In this document: piece after piece, positions 34,598-42,360 of the stretch
Layout of the letters: each line of letters begins with the position of its first letter
Numbering within the stretch: position 1 is the stretch's first letter
Source: Candidatus Anaerostipes avistercoris
Lineage (GTDB): Bacteria; Bacillota; Clostridia; Lachnospirales; Lachnospiraceae
Direction: 5' to 3'
Assembly: GCA_019119895.1 (NCBI GenBank)
Contig: DWWD01000026.1
Span: forward strand, 27,886-91,885
DNA: 64,000 bases
Notes under the pieces: model-generated
What the model saw: the letters and a program-made list of their open reading frames with translations, nothing else
The model's database searches: none
What the model was told of the DNA's origin: nothing
Program-made: the position numbers and the translations under genes

Positions 34598-34691
34598 GAA
34601 ATAGATGGATCGTATACGTGGGGATTCCTGAAGGAATCCCTGCTATGAAAAAACGGTGTAATAAGAAAATGAAAAAAATATGAAAAAAGTG

Positions 34692-34720
34692 TTGACAAGA
34701 ATGTAATTATACGGTAGAAT
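34692..34720 (+). promoter_or_regulatory. promoter of tRNA-Gly(GCC)
   Basis: TTGACA at 34692-34697 and TAGAAT at 34715-34720, spacer 17. Confidence 0.8.
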
Positions 34721-34750
34721 CATCATTGTTCTGAAAAACACAGAACGTAT

Positions 34751-34823
34751 GCGATAGTGGCGTAGCTGGTAACGCGCAACCTTGCCAAGGTTGAGACCGC
34801 GGGTTCGAACCCCGTCTATCGCT
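34751..34823 (+). tRNA. tRNA-Gly (GCC)
   Basis: The acceptor GCGATAG pairs with CTATCGC, the anticodon is GCC in CTTGCCAAG, and the T-loop is GGTTCGAACCC. The CCA end is not encoded. Confidence 0.95.
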
Positions 34824-34835
34824 CTTTTTTATTTC

Positions 34836-34874
34836 TCCCAGAAATCACGGTTTTATGCGGTTTCTGGGATTTTT
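34836..34874 (+). terminator. terminator after tRNA-Gly(GCC)
   Basis: TCCCAGAAA pairs with TTTCTGGGA around a 16-base loop, followed by TTTTTC. Confidence 0.75.
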
Positions 34875-35162
34875 CAATTTTGCTGGAAATGATGTTTTTG
34901 TAATTTTGTTAAAGTTTTTTCTTCTCTGCTGAAAATAAAATTTAACTATTTTTTTCTCATAAATTCAAGGCCTAATTCTTATTCTAAATTCGCATAAATC
35001 TTCTGACACTTTTATTAATAATACCATAATAAAATAAAACTTAAAAATATACAAGGTAAGAGTGTTTTCATAAATTGCCGAAGATTTAATATATATTTTA
35101 TAAATCTTGAAATTAAAAAACTTTTATATCTGGATTATAATATATTTAACAGATGATTGAGC
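34875..35162. other. AT-rich intergenic stretch
   Basis: About 290 bases of unusually AT-rich sequence with many A and T runs. I see no reading frame with a ribosome binding site and no convincing paired promoter. It may hold a transcription or replication-related signal, but nothing specific can be shown. Confidence 0.5.
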
Positions 35163-35205
35163 AAAGAGGATGATCGTACCTGCAGTGATACGATCATCCT
35201 CTTTT
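35163..35205. terminator. long perfect hairpin terminator
   Basis: AAAGAGGATGATCGTA pairs with TACGATCATCCTCTTT around a 10-base loop. On the minus strand it follows the 16-codon frame at 35225-35275. Confidence 0.75.
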
Positions 35206-35224
35206 CAGTATGAAATACGAAAAA

Positions 35225-35275
35225 TTATTTTGTACGTTTAAATAAACTAAAGATCCACGCCAGCCACGCAAACAT
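35225..35275 (-). CDS. possible 16-residue hydrophobic peptide
   Basis: The frame MFAWLAWIFSLFKRTK starts at an ATG five bases after GAGGTG. It has a promoter-like TATACT upstream and the strong hairpin at 35163-35205 downstream, so it has the full layout of a gene despite its size. The peptide would be an amphipathic or membrane-inserting helix with a basic end. Expression is unproven; it could also be a leader peptide. Confidence 0.4.
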   Translation of the reverse strand: MFAWLAWIFSLFKRTK

Positions 35276-35304
35276 AATATCACCTCATATTTTACAAAAT
35301 GGAA

Positions 35305-35340
35305 CACAGATTCTCTACTTATAGTATACTCCAATCTGTG
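35305..35340. promoter_or_regulatory. inverted repeat around a -10-like box upstream of the 16-residue peptide
   Basis: CACAGATT at 35305-35312 and AATCTGTG at 35333-35340 flank a minus-strand TATACT (35323-35328). It could be an operator or a 5' RNA hairpin. Confidence 0.35.
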
Positions 35341-35383
35341 GCATTGATACAGTTAAAATAGTGTGAAAAATAGCAATGGCGGT

Positions 35384-35890
35384 TTAATTGGAATCCAGAT
35401 GAAGTTCCCGTATTTTTTCAGTCAGACGCTGCAGGTCATTTTGGTCCGGATGAGTGAGAGCCTGATCAAAATTGGCAATCAGCGCCCTGGCTTTTTCAGG
35501 ATCCTGCTCCATAAGACCTTCGTAGCGTTTCCGCACGGAAACCGGCATTTTTCCCTGGCACATGAAAGAACCGATCACCTGGCAGGATGCAGGAATCAAT
35601 TCCCGGACTCTGGAAAGAATCTTTTGGAAATAAGTCTCGCTCTGGCCAAATCCGGCGGTGCCGAACAAGAAGATTTTTCTGCCATTGAGCGTACGAAGAA
35701 AAGCTGACAGAGTTTCATCGCAGCATCCTTTGTCAGTCCAGAATCCCAGAAAGATAAGATCTGCTTCGGCGGCCTCGTCGGAAGGCTGGCCGGAAGAAAT
35801 AAGAGATTCTTCCGGGAGTATTGTCTTTATCTGTTCTGCAAGAAGTTTTGTGTTGCCGGTGCGGCTGCTGTAAACAATAGAATATTTCAT
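35384..35890 (-). CDS. flavodoxin-like protein (long form)
   Basis: A 168-residue flavodoxin-fold protein. It begins MKYSIVYSSRTGNTKLLAEQI with an S-R-T-G-N-T FMN loop, and has FLFGTAGFGQSETYF in the second FMN loop and a basic MCQGKMPVSVRKRYE helix. This layout is shared with flavodoxins that partner flavin reductases (for example the BilS type), but no such reductase gene is next to it. The start is the internal ATG at 35890 after AGGAGATG. Confidence 0.82.
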   Translation of the reverse strand: MKYSIVYSSRTGNTKLLAEQIKTILPEESLISSGQPSDEAAEADLIFLGFWTDKGCCDETLSAFLRTLNGRKIFLFGTAGFGQSETYFQKILSRVRELIPASCQVIGSFMCQGKMPVSVRKRYEGLMEQDPEKARALIANFDQALTHPDQNDLQRLTEKIRELHLDSN

Positions 35891-35971
35891 AATACATCTC
35901 CTGTTATGCGGATTCACGGTTTTCTAATGGGTTAGTATATGCCGGCTTTTCCTGTTTGTCAAATACAGAAG

Positions 35972-36013
35972 AAAGCCGTATCCGTGGGAGCGAAGGTCTC
36001 AGAATACGGCTTG
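35972..36013 (-). terminator. terminator of the DUF378 gene
   Basis: AAGCCGTAT on the minus strand pairs with ATACGGCTT around a 22-base loop and is followed by a T-rich tract (TTTCTTCT). Confidence 0.6.
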
Positions 36014-36020
36014 ATGAATA

Positions 36021-36230
36021 TTATGAATCTGCTCTTCCGCAGTGGCGGTAAAAGCTTAACAGATATAAACCACACAGTCCCACAAGACCATAGATGATGC
36101 GGGACAGCATCGTCATGTCACCGAAAAGAAAAGTGACCAGATTGAATCGGAAGAAGCCGATCAATCCCCAGTTGATGGCACCGATGATCACAAGCGTCAA
36201 TGCTGTGCAGTCTAAAAATTTGTTTCCCAT
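36021..36230 (-). CDS. DUF378 family membrane protein (YuzA-like)
   Basis: A 69-residue protein with two membrane helices and the family signature ALTLVIIGAINWGLIGFF. The role is unknown. ATG 36230 has a perfect AAGGAGG site. It stands alone between the HAD gene and a terminator. Confidence 0.85.
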   Translation of the reverse strand: MGNKFLDCTALTLVIIGAINWGLIGFFRFNLVTFLFGDMTMLSRIIYGLVGLCGLYLLSFYRHCGRADS

Positions 36231-36292
36231 AAAGAACCTCCTTTTCACTTGGGTCATGGATCAGTGATTAGTATGGCGGGAAACAAGGAAAA

Positions 36293-36952
36293 TTATGCAG
36301 GAAGCATTTCACGGAAAGAGCGTATGATTTTTTTGACGCCTGGTTTTCCTTCAAATTCAGCAAAATCTTTTTGACCGGCCATAATCACAATATTGGAGCA
36401 GCCGGATTCGTAAGCATTGCGGATCCCGGAACCGGAATCTTCAAAAATCAGGCTGTGTTCCGGATCGGAACCGAGAATACGGCAGGCATCCTGAAACATG
36501 GCGACTTTATTTTCGTAAGTTCCGTCGTCATAAATAAAATTTTTCCGCGGAATCCAGCGGTCCAGATGAAAACTGTCGATGAAAAAATCAACATTCGGCT
36601 TTATGGAAGCGGTTGCGATGGTAAAAGGAATGTTTTGCTCTTTCAAATAGTCAAAATACTCTTCCGCACCGTCAACCAGATGAAAATTTTTCTTATCTTC
36701 CAGACATTTTTCCCGGTAGACAGCTTCTTTTTTCTGAGAATAGAATTCCACCTGTTCCGGTGTATAAGTGCCTCCGGATAAAAAAGTGATTGTCTGCTGA
36801 TTCGGCACGCCATTGATATTTTCATGAAGCTCTTTCGGTGTTATGCCGAGACCGCGGATTTCTTCTGAAATCTGATTCCAGGCTGCCACATGCTTATCGT
36901 CATCAAAAAATAAAGTTCCGTTGAAATCAAAGATTACACAATCAAAATTCAT
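36293..36952 (-). CDS. HAD-superfamily hydrolase with DFNGT motif I
   Basis: A 219-residue beta-phosphoglucomutase-like HAD protein: helical cap (residues 15-85), motif II TIATAS, motif III lysine region and EDSGSGIRNA (motif IV). Motif I reads DFNGTL (D9, N11), with Asn where the general acid/base Asp is usual, as in a subset of HAD proteins. A sugar-phosphate or nucleotide phosphatase or mutase role is possible. The Asn suggests altered chemistry, for example no classical phosphatase activity. Confidence 0.8.
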   Translation of the reverse strand: MNFDCVIFDFNGTLFFDDDKHVAAWNQISEEIRGLGITPKELHENINGVPNQQTITFLSGGTYTPEQVEFYSQKKEAVYREKCLEDKKNFHLVDGAEEYFDYLKEQNIPFTIATASIKPNVDFFIDSFHLDRWIPRKNFIYDDGTYENKVAMFQDACRILGSDPEHSLIFEDSGSGIRNAYESGCSNIVIMAGQKDFAEFEGKPGVKKIIRSFREMLPA

Positions 36953-37207
36953 AGAATACTCCTTATGTACAGTTCAGATGTTCGGTATTATTTTAGCATG
37001 AAAGGAAGAACACGTAAATGAAAGAAACTGGGGAAAACCAGGAATCTTAGGAAAATCTGCCGCCGCATTTACAATCTGATAGAGAAATAGTATAATAAGA
37101 ACGATTAAAAATGGATTCACGGACGATTAAATGAAGAAGAGGATATAAAAATATAAGGGACGTTTGGTCAAAGTTATACAGCAGTGGTCATGAAGGAGGA
37201 AGACACA

Positions 37208-37726
37208 ATGAAGGTTATTTTTCTGGATGTGGACGGCGTATTGAATTCCCAGGACCTGTTCGAAAGATGCGGAGAAGAACTGGTGCCGATTGATGAGGAG
37301 AATATTCGCTGCCTGAAGGAAATAGTCGATGCGACCGGCGCTAAGATTGTATTATCGTCGTCCTGGAGGTACGGATGGACGGAACACAGAGATGAAGTAC
37401 AGGATTGGTGTCAGCTGCTGGTGGATACTCTGGAGAGGTATCAGATGAAAATCATTGATAAGACAGAGTATTTCAGCAGCGGACGGCGGGAAGACGAGAT
37501 CAAAGACTGGCTGGGAAAATGTCCGGAACGGGTAGAAAGTTTTGTGATTCTGGATGACGGAGATTACGACTGGTACCGCCATGGATATGACAAACATTTA
37601 GTGAAGACAGATTTCTGTACCGGAGGACTGCGGCAGGAACATGTTCAGAAAGCAGTCAGTATTTTGAACAAAAAGCATTTCTGGTCGTTTTTCAGACGAC
37701 GCAGGAAAAAAGGAGCGGCGAAATGA
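37208..37726 (+). CDS. HAD-fold protein of the Swiss-army-knife RNA-repair type
   Basis: A 172-residue protein that opens with MKVIFLDVDGVLNS (D7, D9) and continues with VLSSSWRYG and FVILDDGDY, the pattern of HAD domains seen in RNA-repair-like proteins. The basic tail FFRRRRKK suggests nucleic acid contact. ATG 37208 follows AAGGAGGAAG. Its stop overlaps the HD-domain gene (ATGA). Function is unproven. Confidence 0.72.
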   Translation: MKVIFLDVDGVLNSQDLFERCGEELVPIDEENIRCLKEIVDATGAKIVLSSSWRYGWTEHRDEVQDWCQLLVDTLERYQMKIIDKTEYFSSGRREDEIKDWLGKCPERVESFVILDDGDYDWYRHGYDKHLVKTDFCTGGLRQEHVQKAVSILNKKHFWSFFRRRRKKGAAK

Positions 37727-38217
37727 CAACAGGAGCACTGATCAAAGAGATGACGGCCTATTATGAGGGAGATCCAAAACGTATTCAGCATTTTCTGAAA
37801 GTGTATGCTTATGCCAGAACGATCGGAGAAGAGGAAGGGCTGGATAAAGAGACGCAGGATATTTTAGAGACAGCAGCTGTTACCCATGATATCGGCATAA
37901 AACTCAGTGAGCGGAAATACAACAGCAGCAGTGGGAAATATCAGGAAATTGAAGGACCGGCGGAGGCAGAAAAGATGCTGACGAAGCTGGGCTGTGACAG
38001 AACGAAGATGGAGAGGGTCTGCTATCTGATCGGACACCACCATACCTATCAGGAGATTGACGGAATCGACTATCAGATTCTGGTGGAAGCGGATTTTCTG
38101 GTGAATCTTGCAGAGGAGCATGCAAAAGATACCACAGTGGATTCTGTCAGGCAGAAGATCTTCCGGACGGAAACGGGAAAATTCTTATTGGAGAAAATTT
38201 TTTCAAAAAAATCTTGA
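37723..38217 (+). CDS. HD-domain phosphohydrolase
   Basis: A 164-residue HD protein. H23, the H55-D56 pair in AAVTHDIGIK and the later GHHHTY and D residues form the metal site. The size fits YfbR/YpgQ-like or nucleotide phosphohydrolases of metabolite clean-up. It is translationally coupled to the HAD gene upstream, so the two may act on the same phosphorylated substrate. Confidence 0.85.
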   Translation: MTTGALIKEMTAYYEGDPKRIQHFLKVYAYARTIGEEEGLDKETQDILETAAVTHDIGIKLSERKYNSSSGKYQEIEGPAEAEKMLTKLGCDRTKMERVCYLIGHHHTYQEIDGIDYQILVEADFLVNLAEEHAKDTTVDSVRQKIFRTETGKFLLEKIFSKKS

Positions 38218-38242
38218 TATCTGTCTCTTAATGTGTTAAAGT
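38214..38242 (+). promoter_or_regulatory. promoter of the tRNA-Phe/tRNA-Gly unit
   Basis: TTGATA at 38214-38219 (overlapping the HD gene stop) and TAAAGT at 38237-38242 with a 17-base spacer. A better TATAGA at 38242 has a less usual spacing. Confidence 0.5.
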
Positions 38243-38276
38243 ATAGAAGTCGCAGAAATGCGGCGCAAAACAAAAA

Positions 38277-38349
<73 letters not shown>

Positions 38350-38353
38350 GTGT

Positions 38354-38424
38354 GCGGGTGTAGTTCAATGGTAGAACTCCAGCCTTCCAAGCTGATCACG
38401 TGGGTTCGATTCCCATCACCCGCT
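38354..38424 (+). tRNA. tRNA-Gly (TCC)
   Basis: The acceptor GCGGGTG pairs with CACCCGC, the anticodon is TCC in CCTTCCAAG, and the T-loop is GGTTCGATTCC. It is four bases after tRNA-Phe. Confidence 0.96.
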
Positions 38425-38434
38425 TAAGAGATGG

Positions 38435-38470
38435 AAGCATGCAGAAGTGAGATACTTTTGCATGCTTTTT
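38435..38470 (+). terminator. terminator of the tRNA-Phe/tRNA-Gly unit
   Basis: AAGCATGCAGAAGT pairs with ACTTTTGCATGCTT (one mismatch) around a short loop, then TTTTTC. Confidence 0.9.
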
Positions 38471-38540
38471 CTTTTGTCCTGCTGTTCAGGAAGGAAGAAA
38501 TCTGAAGAAGGATAAATAAGAGGAAAGGAACAGGAATAAG

Positions 38541-39026
38541 ATGGAAATCAGAGAATTTAAGACAGAGGATCTGGAAGAAATGAGAGTGATATGGAATCAG
38601 GTGGTGGATGCTGCAGATGCGTTTCCACAGGAAGCAATCCTTGAAGGTGATGAGGCAGAGAGATTTTTTGGAGAACAGTCGTTTACCGCAGTGGCGAAGG
38701 AAAATGGGGAGATTCTGGGATTGTACATCCTTCATCCTAATAATATTGGAAGATGCGGACATCTCGGAAATGCCTCCTATGCGGTCAGGAAAGATCTGCG
38801 GGGCAGACATGTGGGAGAGGCGCTGGTGCGCCATTCACTGAAAAAAGCAGCGGAGCTGGGATTTAAAGTAATGCAGTTTAATGCGGTGGTTGCTTCTAAT
38901 CATGCGGCAATTCATCTCTATGAAAAAATAGGATTTCAGAGACTTGGCGTAATTCCAGGGGGATTCCGCACGGAAGATGGATATGAGGATATCATGTTAT
39001 ATTACATAAAGCTTCCTGAAGTATAA
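38541..39026 (+). CDS. GNAT family N-acetyltransferase
   Basis: A 161-residue acetyltransferase. The acetyl-CoA loop is in VRKDLRGRHVGEALVRHSLKKA, followed by the FNAVVASNHAAIHLYEKIGFQRLG motif. It transfers acetyl groups to an unknown amine. It is preceded by a weak GGAATAAG site and ends shortly before a hairpin shared with the convergent gene. Confidence 0.9.
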   Translation: MEIREFKTEDLEEMRVIWNQVVDAADAFPQEAILEGDEAERFFGEQSFTAVAKENGEILGLYILHPNNIGRCGHLGNASYAVRKDLRGRHVGEALVRHSLKKAAELGFKVMQFNAVVASNHAAIHLYEKIGFQRLGVIPGGFRTEDGYEDIMLYYIKLPEV

Positions 39027-39029
39027 AAA

Positions 39030-39057
39030 AGCAGGACGGGCTTATTTCCCGTCCTGC
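39030..39057 (-). terminator. terminator overlapping the stop of the cytidylate-kinase-like gene
   Basis: On the minus strand GCAGGACGGG pairs with CCCGTCCTGC and is followed by TTTTTT. The minus-strand stop codon (39042-39044) is in the loop, so the hairpin is partly coding. Confidence 0.85.
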
Positions 39058-39650
39058 CAGTCGTCTGCCCAGACAGAGGCAAGGATATTGGTACATCCGT
39101 TGAGACCGAGAGTGCCGCTGTTGAGCATAATATCATAATTTTTCGCATCGCCCCATTTCTGCTCCGTGTAGAATTCATAATAAGCTTTGCGGCGGAAATC
39201 CTTGTCCAGAAGACGTTTCTTAGGGGACTCGCTGGTTTCGCCGTATACTTTCAGAATCCGTTCCATCCGTTCTTCGAAGTCTGCGTGGATGAAAACACGG
39301 AGACAGTGATGCAGATGAAAGAGGAGATAGTCTGCGCAGCGTCCGATGATAATACAGTTGGATTTGTTTGCCAGATCAAAAATTACCTTTCTCTGGATCC
39401 GCCAAAGGTGGTCCTGTATGCCCATTCCGTACTGATCCCGGGCGGAGAAGGAATTGATCAGCGTATTGGCGTGAGCAAGAGCCTCTTCCTGGGTCCGGAT
39501 AAACGGTTCTGCCATACCGCTTTCTCTGGCGGTCAGCTGGATGATGTCCGCGTCATAGTATGGAATATCCAGTTTTTTGGCAAGTTGTTTTCCGATAGTG
39601 CGACCGCCGCTTCCGAACTCGCGGCTGATCGTGATGATTTTGTTTTTCAT
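39042..39650 (-). CDS. cytidylate-kinase-like family protein
   Basis: A 202-residue P-loop protein with SREFGSGGRTIGKQLAK at its start and IIIGRCADYLLF. It is a family related to cytidylate kinase, frequent in Clostridia and often near transporters; the true substrate is unknown. It is preceded by a good GGAGGAG site and lies 24 bases from the broken MATE gene upstream on the same strand. Confidence 0.85.
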   Translation of the reverse strand: MKNKIITISREFGSGGRTIGKQLAKKLDIPYYDADIIQLTARESGMAEPFIRTQEEALAHANTLINSFSARDQYGMGIQDHLWRIQRKVIFDLANKSNCIIIGRCADYLLFHLHHCLRVFIHADFEERMERILKVYGETSESPKKRLLDKDFRRKAYYEFYTEQKWGDAKNYDIMLNSGTLGLNGCTNILASVWADDWQDGK

Positions 39651-39673
39651 ATCAATCTCCTCCTTTTGTAGTT

Positions 39674-40914
39674 TTAAGTTGCCTGTTTCAGCTGTCTGGT
39701 AAACCGGGTTATAGTCAGTGTAACATAGACTGCTACAATAAGTTCGGTGACCGGCATGGCAAACCAGAGAGAGTCAGCGCCGAACAGTACCGGCAGTACC
39801 AGGATCAGGAATCCGCTGATGACCAGACCGCGGCTGACAGATACGACGAAAGCAGATGCCGGCTTCATCAGTGCCTGGAAATAGTAGGTTGAGAAAATAT
39901 TCAGCGGCAGCAGGAAGAAGGAAAGACCATAGCACCGGATGATGGAAGGTGCGATTTCCATGACTTCCTTTGTCGGTGTCATAAAGATCCTGATATAAAG
40001 CTCAGGTGTCGCGAGGCTTAATACGGTCCAGAAAATACCGAAACAGAAAGCAGTCATAAGAGCGTATTTCAAAACCTGACGGATCCGGCTGCTCTGACCT
40101 GCCCCGTAATTGGTGGATATGATCGGCTGAGCCGCCTGTCCCACACTGTAGGCACAGCACTGAGCGAAAGTACTAATATTAACAATAATACCATATACGG
40201 ACAGTGCATTGGTACCCAAATATTTCATAATTTGCCGATTAAATAAAATTGTGAGGATTCCTATGGCCACATCGATGAAAAATGTGACAGCATCGCGATA
40301 AAAGAGATGACAGATCCGATGGCTGTGGCAAGACCGGCTCCGTAAATTCCCATATCGCAGGTAAAGACGAAGAAATAGTCTCCGAAAATATTAAAGATTC
40401 CGCCGCTGAGGACGGCAGCTGTAGCAAGTGCCGGGTTGCCGTCATTTCTCAGATAGGCTGCCAGCATCTGGTTGAACAAAAAAGACGGAATCACATATTT
40501 GATCGGACGGATGTACTCCTGCGTCAGCGGGAGCAGATTTTTTGCAGCGCCGAAAAACGTCATCAGTTCACGGTCGAAAAAAATGATGACCAGCCATGCG
40601 AGAATTGCCAGAAAAATGGAGCCGATGACAGAACAGGTGAAATATTCGTTGGGCTGCCGGTTTTCTGATTCTCTGGAGCCTTTCAGTATGCTGAAGATAA
40701 CGGAGCCTCCGATTCCCATAAGAAGCCCCAGGCTGTAAATAATATTCCAGATTGGGGCGACCACAGAGAGGGCTGCGGTGCCTTCCGGTCCCTGATACTG
40801 GCCGACCATGGCCATATCGACGACGGAATAAATCGATGTGATCAGGGAGCTTCCGAATGCGGCGGCCAGGTATTTAAAATAAATCGGCCGCAGATTGCCT
40901 TTTAAAAAATCCAT
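39674..40914 (-). pseudogene. MATE efflux transporter with internal out-of-frame deletion
   Basis: The 5' part (40914 down to 40261) encodes the first six MATE helices (start MDFLKGNLRPIYFKYLAAAF). After MLSHF the frame is lost near 40278, and a second frame resumes with FFIDVAIGILTILFNRQIM through the last helices to 39674. About 30-40 residues between the halves are missing compared with normal MATE proteins. A run of T at the join (CATTTTTCATCG) could mark the deletion ends. The protein is probably inactive. It lies upstream of the cytidylate-kinase-like gene. Confidence 0.85.
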
Positions 40915-40957
40915 ATTAAATTCTCCTTTTCCTAAATTGTGTGAAAACTTTAAATAG

Positions 40958-40980
40958 AAAATAGGCGAAGCCTATTTTTT
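40958..40980. terminator. small hairpin with flanking A and T runs between MATE and malic enzyme
   Basis: AAAATAGGC pairs with GCCTATTTT around GAA. It can terminate in either direction and separates the divergent genes. Confidence 0.5.
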
Positions 40981-41114
40981 ACTGTGGAAAAATAAAAGCC
41001 GGGTCTGAAAGTTTTTCAGAATGGTGAAAGAATGACTTTTTTTTGTCAGACATTGAAAACCGGTCTTTGTACGTGCTATGATAGTCTGAGGATAAAAAAG
41101 TAAAGGAGAAGAAG

Positions 41115-42269
41115 ATGGATTACAATAAACTTGCACTGGAAATGCATGAGAAACATAAAGGGAAAATAGCAATCAGCCCGAAGGTAGAAGTGAAAACAAG
41201 AGACGATCTGAGTACGGCTTACACACCCGGAGTTGCGGAACCGTGCCGGAAGATCAGAGACAACAAAGAAGATGTATACCGCTATACAGCCAAAGGCAAT
41301 TTAGTGGCGGTCGTATCTGACGGAACCGCGGTGCTGGGACTGGGAGACATCGGACCGGAAGCGGCCATGCCGGTCATGGAAGGAAAAGCGCTGCTGTTCA
41401 AAGAATTTGCGGATATTGACGCATTTCCAATTTGTCTCGATACGAAAGATACCGAAGAGATTATCGAAACAGTTAAGAGGATCGCGCCGGTTTTCGGAGG
41501 TATCAATCTGGAAGATATTTCCGCACCGAGATGTTTTGAAATTGAGAGACGACTGAAAGAAGAACTGGATATTCCGGTATTTCACGATGACCAGCATGGA
41601 ACAGCAATTGTCGTAGCGGCAGGTCTGCTCAATGCCCTGAAATGCGTTGGAAAAACCATGGAGGAAGCAGACATCGTGATCAACGGAGCAGGATCTGCGG
41701 GAATCTCCATCTGTAAGCTGCTGCTTCAGTTCGGCGTGGGCAATGTTGTTCTGGTCGATCAGAAAGGTGCCCTCTGCCCGGGGGAAGACTGGATGAATGA
41801 CGCTCAGAAAGAAATGGCAGAGAAGACAAATAAGGAGAAACAGACAGGCCCGCTGTCTGAAATTATAAAAGAAAAAGATGTATTTATCGGTGTTTCCGCG
41901 CCTGGTATCGTGACGGCAGAAATGGTATCCGAAATGGCAGATGATCCGGTTATCTTTGCGATGGCAAATCCGACGCCGGAAATTATGCCGGATGAGGCGA
42001 AGAAAGGCGGAGCGAGAGTTGTTGCCACAGGACGATCTGATTTCCCGAACCAGATCAATAATGTCCTGGTGTTCCCGGGAATCTTCAGAGGCGCCCTGGA
42101 TGCCAGAGCCAGTCAGATTACAGAGAACATGAAGATTGCTGCGGCAAAAGCCATTGCAGGTATCATAAGTGACGATGAATTAAACGAAGAATATATTATA
42201 CCGGAAGCTTTTGATGAGAGAGTCTGTGCGGCAGTGGCACAGGCAGTGGCAGAAGAAAGCAGAAAATAG
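41115..42269 (+). CDS. NAD(P)-dependent malic enzyme
   Basis: A 384-residue malic enzyme without a phosphotransacetylase extension. It has the Tyr in TAYTPGVAEPC, the FHDDQHGTAIV metal segment, and the NAD(P) motif VINGAGSAGISICKLLL. It decarboxylates malate to pyruvate, making reducing power. It starts at ATG 41115 after AAAGGAG. TTGAAA and TATGAT about 30 bases upstream form its promoter. It is not linked to neighbouring genes. Confidence 0.95.
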   Translation: MDYNKLALEMHEKHKGKIAISPKVEVKTRDDLSTAYTPGVAEPCRKIRDNKEDVYRYTAKGNLVAVVSDGTAVLGLGDIGPEAAMPVMEGKALLFKEFADIDAFPICLDTKDTEEIIETVKRIAPVFGGINLEDISAPRCFEIERRLKEELDIPVFHDDQHGTAIVVAAGLLNALKCVGKTMEEADIVINGAGSAGISICKLLLQFGVGNVVLVDQKGALCPGEDWMNDAQKEMAEKTNKEKQTGPLSEIIKEKDVFIGVSAPGIVTAEMVSEMADDPVIFAMANPTPEIMPDEAKKGGARVVATGRSDFPNQINNVLVFPGIFRGALDARASQITENMKIAAAKAIAGIISDDELNEEYIIPEAFDERVCAAVAQAVAEESRK

Positions 42270-42360
42270 GCGGATTGTACATGATTTAAAAACGCAGTAA
42301 GGGAGAAAATGTGTTATACTAAACATATTGTGAAAATAAATGAAGTTTAAGGAGAATTAA

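Noticed and set aside
34621..34644. Perfect short hairpin after the bis-heme gene as a terminator
   Set aside because: GGGATTCC pairs with GGAATCCC, but no T-run follows. It may only protect the mRNA end, so it is not listed as a terminator.
35384..35890. Flavodoxin as BilS of a bilirubin reductase cluster
   Set aside because: The size and start are similar, but no bilR-like reductase is next to it.
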